From: Gluconacetobacter diazotrophicus PA1 5
Lineage (GTDB): Bacteria > Pseudomonadota > Alphaproteobacteria > Acetobacterales > Acetobacteraceae
NCBI RefSeq assembly: GCF_000021325.1
Contig: NC_011365.1
Coordinates: 2,756,001-2,820,000 of the forward strand
Direction: 5' to 3'
Length of the DNA: 64,000 nucleotides
Shown here one piece after another: positions 49,126 to 57,875 of the stretch (its first letter is position 1; each line of letters starts with the position of its first letter). The translations under genes were made by a program, and so were the position numbers. The notes beneath the pieces are model-generated. The model was given only the letters and a program-made list of their open reading frames with translations. It searched no databases and was not told the origin of the DNA.

Positions 49126-50619
49126 ATGGCCGCGCTGCATTACAACCGCGAGTCCGTGCCGACGATCCGGCGGTTCATGGAATCCGACGCCTTCATCCGG
49201 GGGCTGATGGGGCCGTTCGGGTCGGGGAAGAGTTCGGGCTGCGTCTGGGACATCGTGGTGCGGGGGCTGCGGCAGGCGCCGGGCCCCGACGGGGTGCGGC
49301 GGTCGCGCTGGGCGGTGATCCGCAATTCGTACCGCCAATTGGAGGATACGACGATCCGCACCGTCCACCAATGGTTTCCGCCCGCGCGGTTCGGCCGGTG
49401 GAAGCCGACGGACCATTCCTATGTCATCAACCGGATGGTGGCGGAGGGGGACGAGAAGCCGGCGGAGATCGAACTGCTGTTCCGTGCGCTGGACCGGCCG
49501 GACCAGGTGGGCAACCTGCTGTCGCTGGAACTGACGGGTGCCTGGGTGAACGAGGCGCGTGAGGTGCCGTGGGCGATCGTCGAGGCCGTGCAGGGGCGCG
49601 TGGGCCGCTATCCCGCCCGGCGGGACGGGGGCGCCACCTGGTCGGGCGTGCTGATGGACACCAACCCGCCGGATGCGGAATCGGACTGGTACCGGTTCTT
49701 CGAGGAAAAGGACCACTCGGCGGCGGTGGACGCCATGGCGGCGATCGTGCCCGGGATGACGGTGGACCGCTTCGCGCGGATCTTCAGGCAGCCCGGCGGG
49801 CGGGCGGAGGCGGCCGAGAATTTGGACAACCTGCCGCCGGCCTATTACCAGCGGCTGGCGGTCGGGAAAAGCGACGAGTGGATCAAGGTCTATATCGACG
49901 GCGATTACGGATTCGTCATGGAGGGGCGGCCGGTCTTCGGGGAATATAGCGACGGGTTCCATTGCCGCGACTGCCGCACGGTGCCGGCGCTGCCGGTCTA
50001 TCGCGGGTGGGATTTCGGGCTGACCCCGGCCTGCGTGTTCAGCCAGATGCTGCCGTCCGGCCAGTGGATCGTGGTGGACGAGCTGGTGTCCAGCGCCATG
50101 GGGATCGAACGCTTCGCGGACGTGGTGGCGCGGCATTCGGCGCAGCATTTTCCGAAGACCCGCTTCGTCGATGTCGGCGATCCGGCGGGGATGCAGCGGG
50201 CGCAGACCGACGAGCGGACCTGTTTCGAGATCCTGCACGCCAGGGGGATCGCCATCGAGCCGGGGATGCAGACGCTGGCGATCCGGCTGGAGAGCGTGCG
50301 CCGGCCGCTGCGCACGCTGCTGGACGGGGCGGAGCCGGGATTCGTGCTGCATCCGCGCTGCGCCACGCTGCGCCGGGCGCTGATGGGCGGATACCAGTAC
50401 CGGCGCATGCAGGTCAGCGGCGAACGCTATGCCGACCGGCCGGAAAAGAACCGGTGGTCGCATGTGATGGATGCGCTGCAATACGCGGCGACGCGCCTGT
50501 TCGGCGCCGAGCTGCGTGGGGCCGGGGCGGGGATCGACGACGGCGCCGGCGGCGAAATGGACGGGTTCCAGATGCATTCGGACGACGACCGGACGCGATC
50601 GAACATTACGGGGTATTGA
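49126..50619 (+). CDS. Phage terminase large subunit
   Basis: 497 residues. Walker A is GPFGSGKSS (29-37) and the ATPase strand with TGAWVNEAREV fits Walker B; nuclease-domain acidic residues lie in VYRGWDFGLTPACVF and RFVDVGDPAGM, and NRWSHVMDALQYAATRL is the C-terminal Asp-containing motif. It pumps DNA into the prohead and cuts it. The purine-rich GGGGGGGG before the ATG is the ribosome site. Follows the small subunit. Confidence 0.92.
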   Translation: MAALHYNRESVPTIRRFMESDAFIRGLMGPFGSGKSSGCVWDIVVRGLRQAPGPDGVRRSRWAVIRNSYRQLEDTTIRTVHQWFPPARFGRWKPTDHSYVINRMVAEGDEKPAEIELLFRALDRPDQVGNLLSLELTGAWVNEAREVPWAIVEAVQGRVGRYPARRDGGATWSGVLMDTNPPDAESDWYRFFEEKDHSAAVDAMAAIVPGMTVDRFARIFRQPGGRAEAAENLDNLPPAYYQRLAVGKSDEWIKVYIDGDYGFVMEGRPVFGEYSDGFHCRDCRTVPALPVYRGWDFGLTPACVFSQMLPSGQWIVVDELVSSAMGIERFADVVARHSAQHFPKTRFVDVGDPAGMQRAQTDERTCFEILHARGIAIEPGMQTLAIRLESVRRPLRTLLDGAEPGFVLHPRCATLRRALMGGYQYRRMQVSGERYADRPEKNRWSHVMDALQYAATRLFGAELRGAGAGIDDGAGGEMDGFQMHSDDDRTRSNITGY

Positions 50620-50620
50620 A

Positions 50621-50866
50621 ATGCCAGGACTGGTGATTCCCGCGCATGTCGCCGCGACGCGGCGGACGTGCCGCCTCTGCCGCCATCATGGCGTCGAGGG
50701 GCATGACGTCGTCTGCCGGCGCTATCCGCCGCAGGTGACGGTGGTGCTGGTGCCGCAGGCCGCGCCGCGCGTGGGGCAACTGGCGCCGCAGCCCTTCGCC
50801 ACCTTTCCCCCGGTGGTGCCCGAGCATGTGTGCGGCGAATTCGCGCCCGGCGGGGTGGCGCCATGA
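50621..50866 (+). CDS. Small cysteine-containing phage protein, 81 residues
   Basis: ATG one base after the terminase stop. Contains CRLCRHHGVEGHDVVC (about 17-32), a possible metal knuckle with CxxC and His, and a further Cys near the end. Stop overlaps the portal start (ATGA). Function unknown. Confidence 0.6.
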   Translation: MPGLVIPAHVAATRRTCRLCRHHGVEGHDVVCRRYPPQVTVVLVPQAAPRVGQLAPQPFATFPPVVPEHVCGEFAPGGVAP

Positions 50867-52986
50867 GCGCGGCCGAGGCAGAGGGCCCCGATAGCGGCCC
50901 CGACGCGGCGCTGGTGGAGCGGCTGCGCCGCTGGATCGACAGTCCGAACATCGCGGAGGAACTGGACGATGCCGTGCGCGGGCGGGTGGCGGACCGGGTG
51001 GCGCGGGACTGGCGCGCCGACGATGCCAGCCGGGCCGAGTGGAAGGAGCAGTACCGCCGCTGGCTGGACGTGGCGCAGCAGGTGAGCGAGCCCAAGACCT
51101 ATCCGTGGCCGGGGGCGTCGAACGTCATCTATCCGCTGCTGACCATCGCGGCCGTGCAGTTCGCGGCCCGGGCCTATCCGGGCATCGTGCGCGATCGCGA
51201 CGTGGTGCGCGGCACGGTGGTGGGCGATGATTCCGGGGTGCCGGCGCCCCCTCTGGCGGTGGCGGCCGGCGGGCCGGCCTGGCTGGTGCCGCCGGGGGCC
51301 AAGCGGACCCGGGCGAATGCGATCGGCCGGCACATGAGCTGGCAGTTGCTGAACGAGATGGAGGACTGGGAGGAGCAGACCGACAAGCTGCTGCTGAAAC
51401 TGTCCATTGTCGGCACGATGTTCCGCAAGACCTATTTCGACCCCGGCCTGCAGCGCAATGTCAGCGAGACGGTGGACCCGCTGCGGCTGTGCATCGACTA
51501 CAACGCCAAATCCTTCGCCGCCGCGCCGCGCATCACCGAGGAGATCGACCTGTATCCGTGGGAGGTCGAGGAGAAGATCCGTGCCGGCCTGTTTCTGGAC
51601 GACGAGTACGGGTGCAACCACGATGCGGGCGACGACGAGGATGCGCCGGTCACGTTCCTGGAGCAGCATCGCCGCTACGACCTGGATGGCGACGGCTATG
51701 CCGAGCCGTACATCGTGACCATCGCGCGGGATTCCGGCCGGCTGGCGCGCATCGTCGCGGGGTTCGAGTCCGAGGGCGTGATCTTCGGCGCCGCCGACCA
51801 CCGCATTCGCCGGATCGACGCGGTGGCGTACTACACCAAGTTTCCCTTCATCCCGTCGCCGGACTCCGCGATCTACGATATCGGGTTCGGCACGCTGCTG
51901 CATCCGCTGAACGCGGCGGTGAACACCAGCCTGAACCAGATGTTCGACGCGGCGCACCTGGCCAATGCGGGGGGCGGGTTCATCGGGTCCGGCATGTCGC
52001 TGAACAGCGGGTCGGTGCGCTTCCAGATCGGCGAATACAAGGTGGTGAACACGCCCGGCGCGACGCTGCGCGAAAACCTGGTGCCGATGCAGTTTTCCGG
52101 GCCGAATCCGGTGCTGTTCCAGCTTCTGGGCTTCCTGGTCGATGCGGGGCGGGAGATCGCCTCGGTCAAGGATATCCTGTCCGGCGCCATGCCGGGGGGC
52201 AACGTGCCGGGCGTGCTGGGGCTGGCGGTGATTCAGCAGGGGCTGAAGGTGTTCAGCGCCATCTTCAAGCGCATCCATCGCAGCCTGGGCATGGAATTTC
52301 GCAAGCTGTACCGGCTGAACCGGATCTATCTGCCCGACGAGGCGGGGTTTCGCGCCGGGGCGGAGTATTTCCGCGTCACCCGTGCCGATTACGAGCAGGG
52401 CAGCGGGGTGGAGCCGGTGTCGGACCCGGAAGTCGTCACCGACATGCAGCAACTGGCGCGGGCCAATTTCCTGCTGTCGTTCAAGGACGACCCGTGGTGC
52501 GACGGGCATGAGATCCGCCGTCGCGCGTTCGAGGCCGCGGCGATCGGCGACATCGACCAGGTGCTGCGCGCCCAGCCGGCCCCGGACCTGGCGGCGATCG
52601 GCCAGGCCGCCGAGGTGCAGCGCCGCGCCCGGCGCGACGCGCGGGAGATGGAGATCCGCGCCGACCAGCAGAAGGTGCAGCAGGTGTCCACGCTGGCCGA
52701 TGCGATCCTACACCTGGCGCAGGCCCGCCGCGTGGAGGGCGAGACGGGAGGAAACGGGGCGGGAGGAAACGGGGAGGGAGATGACGAACTGGCGTGGCTG
52801 GAACGCCAGGTTTCGGAACTGGATGGGGAGGGAGAGCATGGACCACGAGACGGAGGCGGCGCTGGAGGCGGCGCGGGCGCGGCGGCTGGAAGTGCTGGGG
52901 GATTTGGGCGAGGACTCGTTCCGGGCGTGGCGCCACCATCCGGTGAGCCGGGCGGTGCTGCGGTTCCTGGAGGATTACCGCGATAG
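50863..52986 (+). CDS. Phage portal protein (P22-like), with possibly over-extended tail
   Basis: 707 residues. P22-type portal features: KEQYRRWLDVAQQVSEPKTY, SNVIYPLLTIAAVQFAARAY, an EPYIVTIARDSGRLARIV region, and NQMFDAAHLANAGGGFIGSG in the core crown. Forms the dodecameric DNA-entry ring. The last 50 residues are Gly/Pro/Ala low-complexity and overlap the next gene by 149 bases, so the true end may lie near 52840, with the rest being read-through of GC-rich sequence lacking stops. Confidence 0.88.
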   Translation: MSAAEAEGPDSGPDAALVERLRRWIDSPNIAEELDDAVRGRVADRVARDWRADDASRAEWKEQYRRWLDVAQQVSEPKTYPWPGASNVIYPLLTIAAVQFAARAYPGIVRDRDVVRGTVVGDDSGVPAPPLAVAAGGPAWLVPPGAKRTRANAIGRHMSWQLLNEMEDWEEQTDKLLLKLSIVGTMFRKTYFDPGLQRNVSETVDPLRLCIDYNAKSFAAAPRITEEIDLYPWEVEEKIRAGLFLDDEYGCNHDAGDDEDAPVTFLEQHRRYDLDGDGYAEPYIVTIARDSGRLARIVAGFESEGVIFGAADHRIRRIDAVAYYTKFPFIPSPDSAIYDIGFGTLLHPLNAAVNTSLNQMFDAAHLANAGGGFIGSGMSLNSGSVRFQIGEYKVVNTPGATLRENLVPMQFSGPNPVLFQLLGFLVDAGREIASVKDILSGAMPGGNVPGVLGLAVIQQGLKVFSAIFKRIHRSLGMEFRKLYRLNRIYLPDEAGFRAGAEYFRVTRADYEQGSGVEPVSDPEVVTDMQQLARANFLLSFKDDPWCDGHEIRRRAFEAAAIGDIDQVLRAQPAPDLAAIGQAAEVQRRARRDAREMEIRADQQKVQQVSTLADAILHLAQARRVEGETGGNGAGGNGEGDDELAWLERQVSELDGEGEHGPRDGGGAGGGAGAAAGSAGGFGRGLVPGVAPPSGEPGGAAVPGGLPR

Positions 52987-53137
52987 CGTGGAGCAGCGGA
53001 TGCTGGGGCAGTGGCGGGCCGGGACCGCCACCCTGGCGCAGGAGCACGAGGCGCGCGGCCGCGCCGCCGTCGCGGGCGAGATCGCGGCGCTGCAATGGGC
53101 CGAGATGGCGGCATTCTATGGTGGGGGAGGCGCGTGA
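52838..53137 (+). CDS. Small helical phage protein, 99 residues
   Basis: ATG after GGGAGGGAGA. Helical and charged (EAALEAARARRLEVLGDLGE, FRAWRHHPVSRAVLRFLEDY) with no recognised family. It overlaps the portal tail in another frame and its stop overlaps the GroES start. Probably a head-assembly accessory. Confidence 0.65.
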   Translation: MDHETEAALEAARARRLEVLGDLGEDSFRAWRHHPVSRAVLRFLEDYRDSVEQRMLGQWRAGTATLAQEHEARGRAAVAGEIAALQWAEMAAFYGGGGA

Positions 53138-53550
53138 TGCGCGAGGGGCGGATCCTGAAATTCGACCAGCAGGAATACGTGATGTCCGACTGGGACGGCG
53201 TGAACCGGGCGGGGTACGTGCCGCTGGACGACAAGATCCTGGTGCTGGCGGACGTGCATGCGGACATGACCAGCGGCGCGGTGCAACTGCCGGCGGAGTA
53301 TGTCGAACGGCAGACGCTGGCCGCCGAGCACGGCACGGTGATCGCGGTCGGCCCGGCGGCGTTCCGCTGGAACGATGACGGCACGCGGCAATGGGTGGGG
53401 CAGGTGCCCGCGCCGGGGGACCGCGTTTATTTCGAGCGCTATGCCGGCCAGTTGCTGAAGGGCGAGGACGGGCTGCTGTACCGGCTGATGTCGCAGCGCT
53501 GCATTGCGGCGATCGGTACGGCGGCGGACGGGAAAGGAGAAGGGGCATGA
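53137..53550 (+). CDS. Phage-encoded GroES-like co-chaperonin
   Basis: 137 residues with a GroES barrel: PLDDKILVLADVHADM, a mobile-loop-like TSGAVQLPAEY, GTVIAVGPAAF and PGDRVYFERYAGQ. The order matches Cpn10, with an added phage N-terminus. Phage GroES homologues such as T4 gp31 help GroEL fold large capsid proteins. The 1-base overlap with the previous gene and the position just before scaffold and capsid genes fit that job. Confidence 0.8.
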   Translation: MREGRILKFDQQEYVMSDWDGVNRAGYVPLDDKILVLADVHADMTSGAVQLPAEYVERQTLAAEHGTVIAVGPAAFRWNDDGTRQWVGQVPAPGDRVYFERYAGQLLKGEDGLLYRLMSQRCIAAIGTAADGKGEGA

Positions 53551-54503
53551 TGGAACGGGACGAGGACATGCGGGAAGGGGATGTGACGGAGGCCGGCGCC
53601 CCCCATGCGAAGAGCGCGGGGCGGGAGGCGGCGGGGCAGGACGGGGACGAGCCGTCCGCCGCCCCGGAGGGCGCGGGCGACGAGACCGAGGCGCAGGCGC
53701 GGCGGATGGGCTGGGTGCCGCGCGGGGAATTTCGCGGCGATGCGGAAAAATGGCGGCCGGCGCGGGAATTCCTGGACCGGGGGATGACGCTGCTGCCGGT
53801 GCTGCAGCAGCAATATCGCGCGCTGGACGGGCGGTATTCCGCCATGCAGGCGCAGTTGCGCGACAGCCAGCAGGCGCTGGCCGACCTGACGGAGCGCACG
53901 CGGCGCGCGGACGAGCGGGCCTATCAGCGCGCGACGCGCGAGATCGAGGCCCGGCGGCAGGCCGCCGTGGCCAGCGGCGACACCACGGCCTTCGCCGCCG
54001 CCGACCGCGAATTGCAGGACCTGCGCGACCAGGCGCCCCCGCCCGAGCGCGCGCGGGAGGTGCCCCGGCGGGAGGCGGCCGCGCCCGCCGCACCCGCCAC
54101 GGGGGCGGGCGGACCCGTGGCGCCGGCGCCGGAAATCGTGGCCTTCGTGCAGGCCAATCCGTGGTTTGCCAGCAACGAGGAGGCCCGGCAGGACGCGATT
54201 GCGATCCAGTCGGCGGTGGACCGCCAGCATGCCGGCCTGCCGCTGGCGGAGCGGCTGGAGATCACGCGGCGCAAGGTGCGGCAGTTGCATCCGGCGCTGT
54301 TCGAGAACCGGCGGCGCGAGGCCCCGGCCCAGGTCAGCGCGTCGCGCGGCGAGGGCGCGCGCGGGGCGAACCCGCGCGGGTTCGAGGCGCTGCCCGCCGA
54401 GGTGCGGCGGGAATACGACCGCTATGCCCGCGCGCTGTCGGGCAAGGGCAAGCCGCTGACCAAGGACGAATGGGCCGGATATTACTGGGAGAACGAAGCA
54501 TGA
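53547..54503 (+). CDS. Scaffold-like phage assembly protein
   Basis: 318 residues, highly charged. A helical centre (LQQQYRALDGRYSAMQAQLR ... QRATREIEARRQAAVA) is followed by Pro/Ala linker and a conserved-looking C-terminus. The composition and coiled-coil look, and its place before the capsid gene, suggest the internal scaffold. ATG overlaps the GroES stop (ATGA), and its own stop overlaps the next gene. Confidence 0.65.
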   Translation: MMERDEDMREGDVTEAGAPHAKSAGREAAGQDGDEPSAAPEGAGDETEAQARRMGWVPRGEFRGDAEKWRPAREFLDRGMTLLPVLQQQYRALDGRYSAMQAQLRDSQQALADLTERTRRADERAYQRATREIEARRQAAVASGDTTAFAAADRELQDLRDQAPPPERAREVPRREAAAPAAPATGAGGPVAPAPEIVAFVQANPWFASNEEARQDAIAIQSAVDRQHAGLPLAERLEITRRKVRQLHPALFENRRREAPAQVSASRGEGARGANPRGFEALPAEVRREYDRYARALSGKGKPLTKDEWAGYYWENEA

Positions 54504-54943
54504 GCGACGATGCACGCCATCGCGCGCCGCAGGCCGATGCGCCCCGCGGCCGCCGCGCGCCGTCGCGCCGCCCCTTCGGGCTGCGCGAGCAGAAACTGGC
54601 CTATCCCGAGCGCGAGGGCTACCACCGGCACTGGTTCAACGACGAACCCGGCCGCGTTGCCCGCGCGCAGGACGCGGGATACGCGCAGGTGATGGACGAA
54701 TCCGGAAAACCCGTTAGCAGGACTGTGGGTGTCGCGCGCGGGGGTGGGCCGCAGATTGCGTACTTGATGGAAATACCGGCCGAATGGTATCGGGAGGACA
54801 TGGCGGCGCAGGAAGCGGGCCATCGGGAGCTGATGGCCCAGATCAGGGAAGGCCGGGTTCCCGGCGGCCCGACCGGCGCGGACCGCAACGCGCAATATGT
54901 TCCCAACGGCGTGGGCATCACGATCCGCGAGGAACGGCGCTGA
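54500..54943 (+). CDS. Phage protein of unknown function, 147 residues
   Basis: ATG overlaps the previous stop. Contains a basic N-terminus, then HRHWFNDEPGRVARAQDAGY and an aromatic stretch PAEWYREDMAAQEAGHREL. Alpha-helical, soluble, no family recognised. A 154-base gap follows before the decoration-like gene, containing a short tandem repeat. Confidence 0.6.
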   Translation: MSDDARHRAPQADAPRGRRAPSRRPFGLREQKLAYPEREGYHRHWFNDEPGRVARAQDAGYAQVMDESGKPVSRTVGVARGGGPQIAYLMEIPAEWYREDMAAQEAGHRELMAQIREGRVPGGPTGADRNAQYVPNGVGITIREERR

Positions 54944-54947
54944 GGCG

Positions 54948-54990
54948 AGACGGCCCGATACGGCCCGATACGGGACGGACGGATACGAGA
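54948..54990 (+). repeat. Short tandem repeat after the 147-residue phage gene
   Basis: ACGGCCCGAT is repeated twice exactly, then in degenerate ACGGGACGG and ACGGATACG forms. Probably a slippage product. Confidence 0.5.
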
Positions 54991-55097
54991 CGGGGCGTCC
55001 AGGCACGGCGCCCCCCCCAAGGCAGACCAGCAGGCAATGACAGTTCGGCGGCGCGTGTGCGGCCGTCGTGATTTCAACCGTGCAGAGGCTCTGCCAG

Positions 55098-55694
55098 ATG
55101 AATTCCAATACTCCCTTCGGCCTGCGGCCGATGGCCTATGCGTCCGGGGCGCCGTATGGCGGCGGCGTGCAGGTCTATTACGTGCCGCCGTCCAATGCCA
55201 CGCCGCTGTTCCTGGGCGACCCGCTGGTGGTGCTGGCCGGCGTGGCCGACGCCAACGGCGTGCCGGGCGTGGGCATCGCCACCGCCGGGGCGTCGGGCAT
55301 GATCACCGGGTCGATGCAGGGCATTGCCAGCAATGCCGGCGAGCTGGTGCTGCCGCTGCTGCAGAACCAGACGCCGTACCTGCCGGCGGGGCAGGCGGCC
55401 TATGTCTACGTTGCCGACGATCCGAACCTGGTCTTCGCGGTGCAGGAGGATTCGGTGGGCGGCGCGCTGGCGGCGGGGGCGGCGTCGAGCAACATCGACC
55501 TGGTGGCCGGGGCGGGATCGGTGACGTCCAGCCTGTCCGGCTGGCAGGCGCAGTCCAGTAGCCTGGGCACGTTGGCCACCGGGCAGTTGCGTATCCTGCG
55601 CGCGTACCAGTCGATCGACAATGCGATCGGCGTCAACGCGAAGTGGCTGTGCCGCATCAACCTGCATTCCATCACCGGCACGACCGGCATTTAA
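55098..55694 (+). CDS. Phage head decoration/structural protein
   Basis: 198 residues. NTPFGLRPMAYASGAPYGGG at the start and IDNAIGVNAKWLCRINLHSI at the end, with beta-strand-rich middle, resemble small capsid-surface or head proteins found before the major capsid. No catalytic motif. The ATG at 55098 is ten codons after an upstream alternative. Precedes the capsid by 12 bases. Confidence 0.6.
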   Translation: MNSNTPFGLRPMAYASGAPYGGGVQVYYVPPSNATPLFLGDPLVVLAGVADANGVPGVGIATAGASGMITGSMQGIASNAGELVLPLLQNQTPYLPAGQAAYVYVADDPNLVFAVQEDSVGGALAAGAASSNIDLVAGAGSVTSSLSGWQAQSSSLGTLATGQLRILRAYQSIDNAIGVNAKWLCRINLHSITGTTGI

Positions 55695-55706
55695 GGAGCA
55701 TTCCCG

Positions 55707-56615
55707 ATGGCCGTAATTACGACGGGCGCCCACCCCAAGGCCCTGTGGCCCGGCATCAAGGCGTGGTGGGGGCGCAGCTATGACGAACATCACGTGGAAT
55801 ATCTGGACCTGTTCGACAGGCAGACCTCGGACAAGGCGTACGAGGAGGAGGTCGAGATCACCGGCTTCGGCCTGGCGCCGGTGAAGCCGCAGGGGCAGCA
55901 GATCTATTACGACGTGGAATCGCAGGGGTCGGTCAGCCGCTTCACGCACGTGGCGTACGCGCTGGGCTATATCGTGACGTACGAGGAGCTGCGCGACAAC
56001 CTGTACGAGACCGTGTCCAAGCGGCGGGCGGCGCAGCTGGCGTTTTCCATGCGCCAGACCAAGGAAAACGTGCTGGCCGGCATCTATAACATGGCGTTTT
56101 CGGCCAGCGCGCCGGGCGGCGACGGGGCGGCGCTGATTTCCGGCGCGCATCCCACGCTGTCGGGCATGCAGTCCAACCTGCTGGCGACGGCGGCGGACCT
56201 GTCCGAAGCCGCGATCGAGGACCTGACGGTCCAGATCATGCAGTGCCAGAACAATCGCGGCATGCGGATTTCCGCCCTGCCGCGCACGCTGAACGTGCCG
56301 TCCGCCCTGTGGTTCGAGGCCAACCGGGTGTGCAATTCGGTGCTGCAGAACGACACGGCGAACAACGCCATCAACGTGCTGCGCGCGACCAACGCGTTCC
56401 CGGAAGGGATCAAGCTGAACCATTACTTCACCAGCCAGACGGCGTGGTTTATCCGCACCAACGTGCCCAATTCGCTGACCTATTTCGAGCGCGATCCGAT
56501 CGCCTTCGACCAGGACAACGATTTCGACACCAAGAACGCGAAGGCCGCCTGCTACGAGCGCTATTCCGGCTACTGGGCCGACTGGCGCGGATTGTACGGT
56601 ACGCCGGGCGTCTGA
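55707..56615 (+). CDS. Major capsid protein
   Basis: 302 residues. Recognisable pattern: WWGRSYDEHHVEYLDLF, KAYEEEVEITGFGLAPVK, FTHVAYALGYIVTYEELRDN, SMRQTKENVLAGI and FDTKNAKAACYERYSGYW. This matches a widespread family of phage coat proteins. ATG follows AAGGAG. Expected to assemble with the scaffold and, plausibly, the phage GroES. Followed by a small His-rich protein. Confidence 0.88.
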   Translation: MAVITTGAHPKALWPGIKAWWGRSYDEHHVEYLDLFDRQTSDKAYEEEVEITGFGLAPVKPQGQQIYYDVESQGSVSRFTHVAYALGYIVTYEELRDNLYETVSKRRAAQLAFSMRQTKENVLAGIYNMAFSASAPGGDGAALISGAHPTLSGMQSNLLATAADLSEAAIEDLTVQIMQCQNNRGMRISALPRTLNVPSALWFEANRVCNSVLQNDTANNAINVLRATNAFPEGIKLNHYFTSQTAWFIRTNVPNSLTYFERDPIAFDQDNDFDTKNAKAACYERYSGYWADWRGLYGTPGV

Positions 56616-56724
56616 GATCCTGTCCGGACATGCGCGCTGGTGGCGATCCGACGCGCGGCACTCTCGTTCACCAGCCCACATGTCCCGCCAGGATCACAGG
56701 ATTTTCAAACTGAAGGACGGAATT

Positions 56725-56907
56725 ATGACCGAACGCAAGACGGGTACCAAGGCTGCATCCACCACCGCCCGGGGTGGGGCGGAGATGCATGTGCATCATC
56801 ATCACCATTATCACGGCGGGGCAAAGCCCGCCGCCGTGGCCGATGTCGCGGCGCGGGGCGTGCGGCGCAGGCCCGCGCCCGCGCGCAAGGCGACGCGCCG
56901 GGTCTGA
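56725..56907 (+). CDS. Small histidine-rich phage protein, 60 residues
   Basis: GAAGGACGG precedes the ATG. The centre is MHVHHHHHYHGG, a natural metal-binding-like tract, followed by a basic Arg-rich tail (RRRPAPARKATRRV). Unknown function; perhaps a capsid or DNA-binding accessory. Lies directly after the capsid gene. Confidence 0.55.
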   Translation: MTERKTGTKAASTTARGGAEMHVHHHHHYHGGAKPAAVADVAARGVRRRPAPARKATRRV

Positions 56908-56971
56908 GGGCCGGGTCCGAGGAAAGGGGGCCCTGCCGGTCGGGCGGGGCCCCGTCATCACGGGGGAAACG

Positions 56972-57388
56972 ATGGCCGACATGACGACGACGCAGGTGAT
57001 CGCCAATGGTCCCCGCAACCTGATCATCAAGCTGACCGATGTCAGCGACGGCACCGGCCTGTCGGGGTTCAAGGTGGTGGATGCGCAGTCCGCCGCCTAT
57101 GCCGCCGGGGGGCAGGTGCCCGGGGTGCACCTGAAGGTGCGGCGCATCGTCTATGACGTGCACGGCATGGTGGTGCGGCTGCAATGGGAGGCCAAGGCGC
57201 CGGTGGACCTGGCGACGCTGTCGGGGTTCGGGCACCTGGATTTCCGGCGGTGCCAGGGGTTGTCCAATCCCGGCGTCACGGCGGCGCCGGGGGCGACGGG
57301 GTCGATCCTGCTGACGACCATCGGGGCGGCGGCGGGCGGGGCGTTCACGATCCATCTCGAGATGATCAAGGGTGTTCCGCAATTCTGA
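56972..57388 (+). CDS. Phage structural protein, 138 residues
   Basis: Starts MADMTTTQVIANGPRN; strands such as NLIIKLTDVSDGTGLSGFKV and VRRIVYDVHGMVVRLQW give a beta-rich fold. Probably a head or connector protein. Ends ten bases before the next gene. No family recognised. Confidence 0.6.
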   Translation: MADMTTTQVIANGPRNLIIKLTDVSDGTGLSGFKVVDAQSAAYAAGGQVPGVHLKVRRIVYDVHGMVVRLQWEAKAPVDLATLSGFGHLDFRRCQGLSNPGVTAAPGATGSILLTTIGAAAGGAFTIHLEMIKGVPQF

Positions 57389-57398
57389 GGGGCGCGGC

Positions 57399-57875
57399 AT
57401 GACCGAGGCGTGGTACTACAATCCCGGCGACCATTACGTGCTGGACGACATGTCGGGCTTCAAGGTCCGGCGGTCGCGGACGCGCACCATCCCCGGCGGG
57501 CAGACCGGGCAGGCGGTGGTCGATCGCAGGCGGTGGGAGCCGCAGCAGCCGCAGGATTTCGTGCGCGGGGTGGCGGACGACCAGAGCGTGGATGTCGCGC
57601 GGCCCCGGCAGGACGACCGGTTCATGATGGTGGGGACGGTCGTGACGCGACCGGCCCCGGCCGGCGCGGTGGCCATCATGGTGGCGTCCGTCGCCGGCAT
57701 GGGCGTGGGCGACACGGTGCAGGTCATGCTGGATAGCGGCGTGAACTTCGTCACGCAGGTGCGGGGGATCGCGGGCGGCACGATTACGCTGGCCGCGCCG
57801 CTGCCGGCGTCGGTCGGGGCGGGCGATCCGGCGGGGAACATGGTGCTGGACCTGAGCGCGGCGGGGCCGGCATGA
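57399..57875 (+). CDS. Phage structural protein, 158 residues
   Basis: MTEAWYYNPGDHYVLDDMSG at the start, then a basic-aromatic middle and a beta-rich end (VGDTVQVMLDSGVNFVTQVR). Stop overlaps the next ATG. Probably a head-tail connector component; no firm match. Confidence 0.6.
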   Translation: MTEAWYYNPGDHYVLDDMSGFKVRRSRTRTIPGGQTGQAVVDRRRWEPQQPQDFVRGVADDQSVDVARPRQDDRFMMVGTVVTRPAPAGAVAIMVASVAGMGVGDTVQVMLDSGVNFVTQVRGIAGGTITLAAPLPASVGAGDPAGNMVLDLSAAGPA

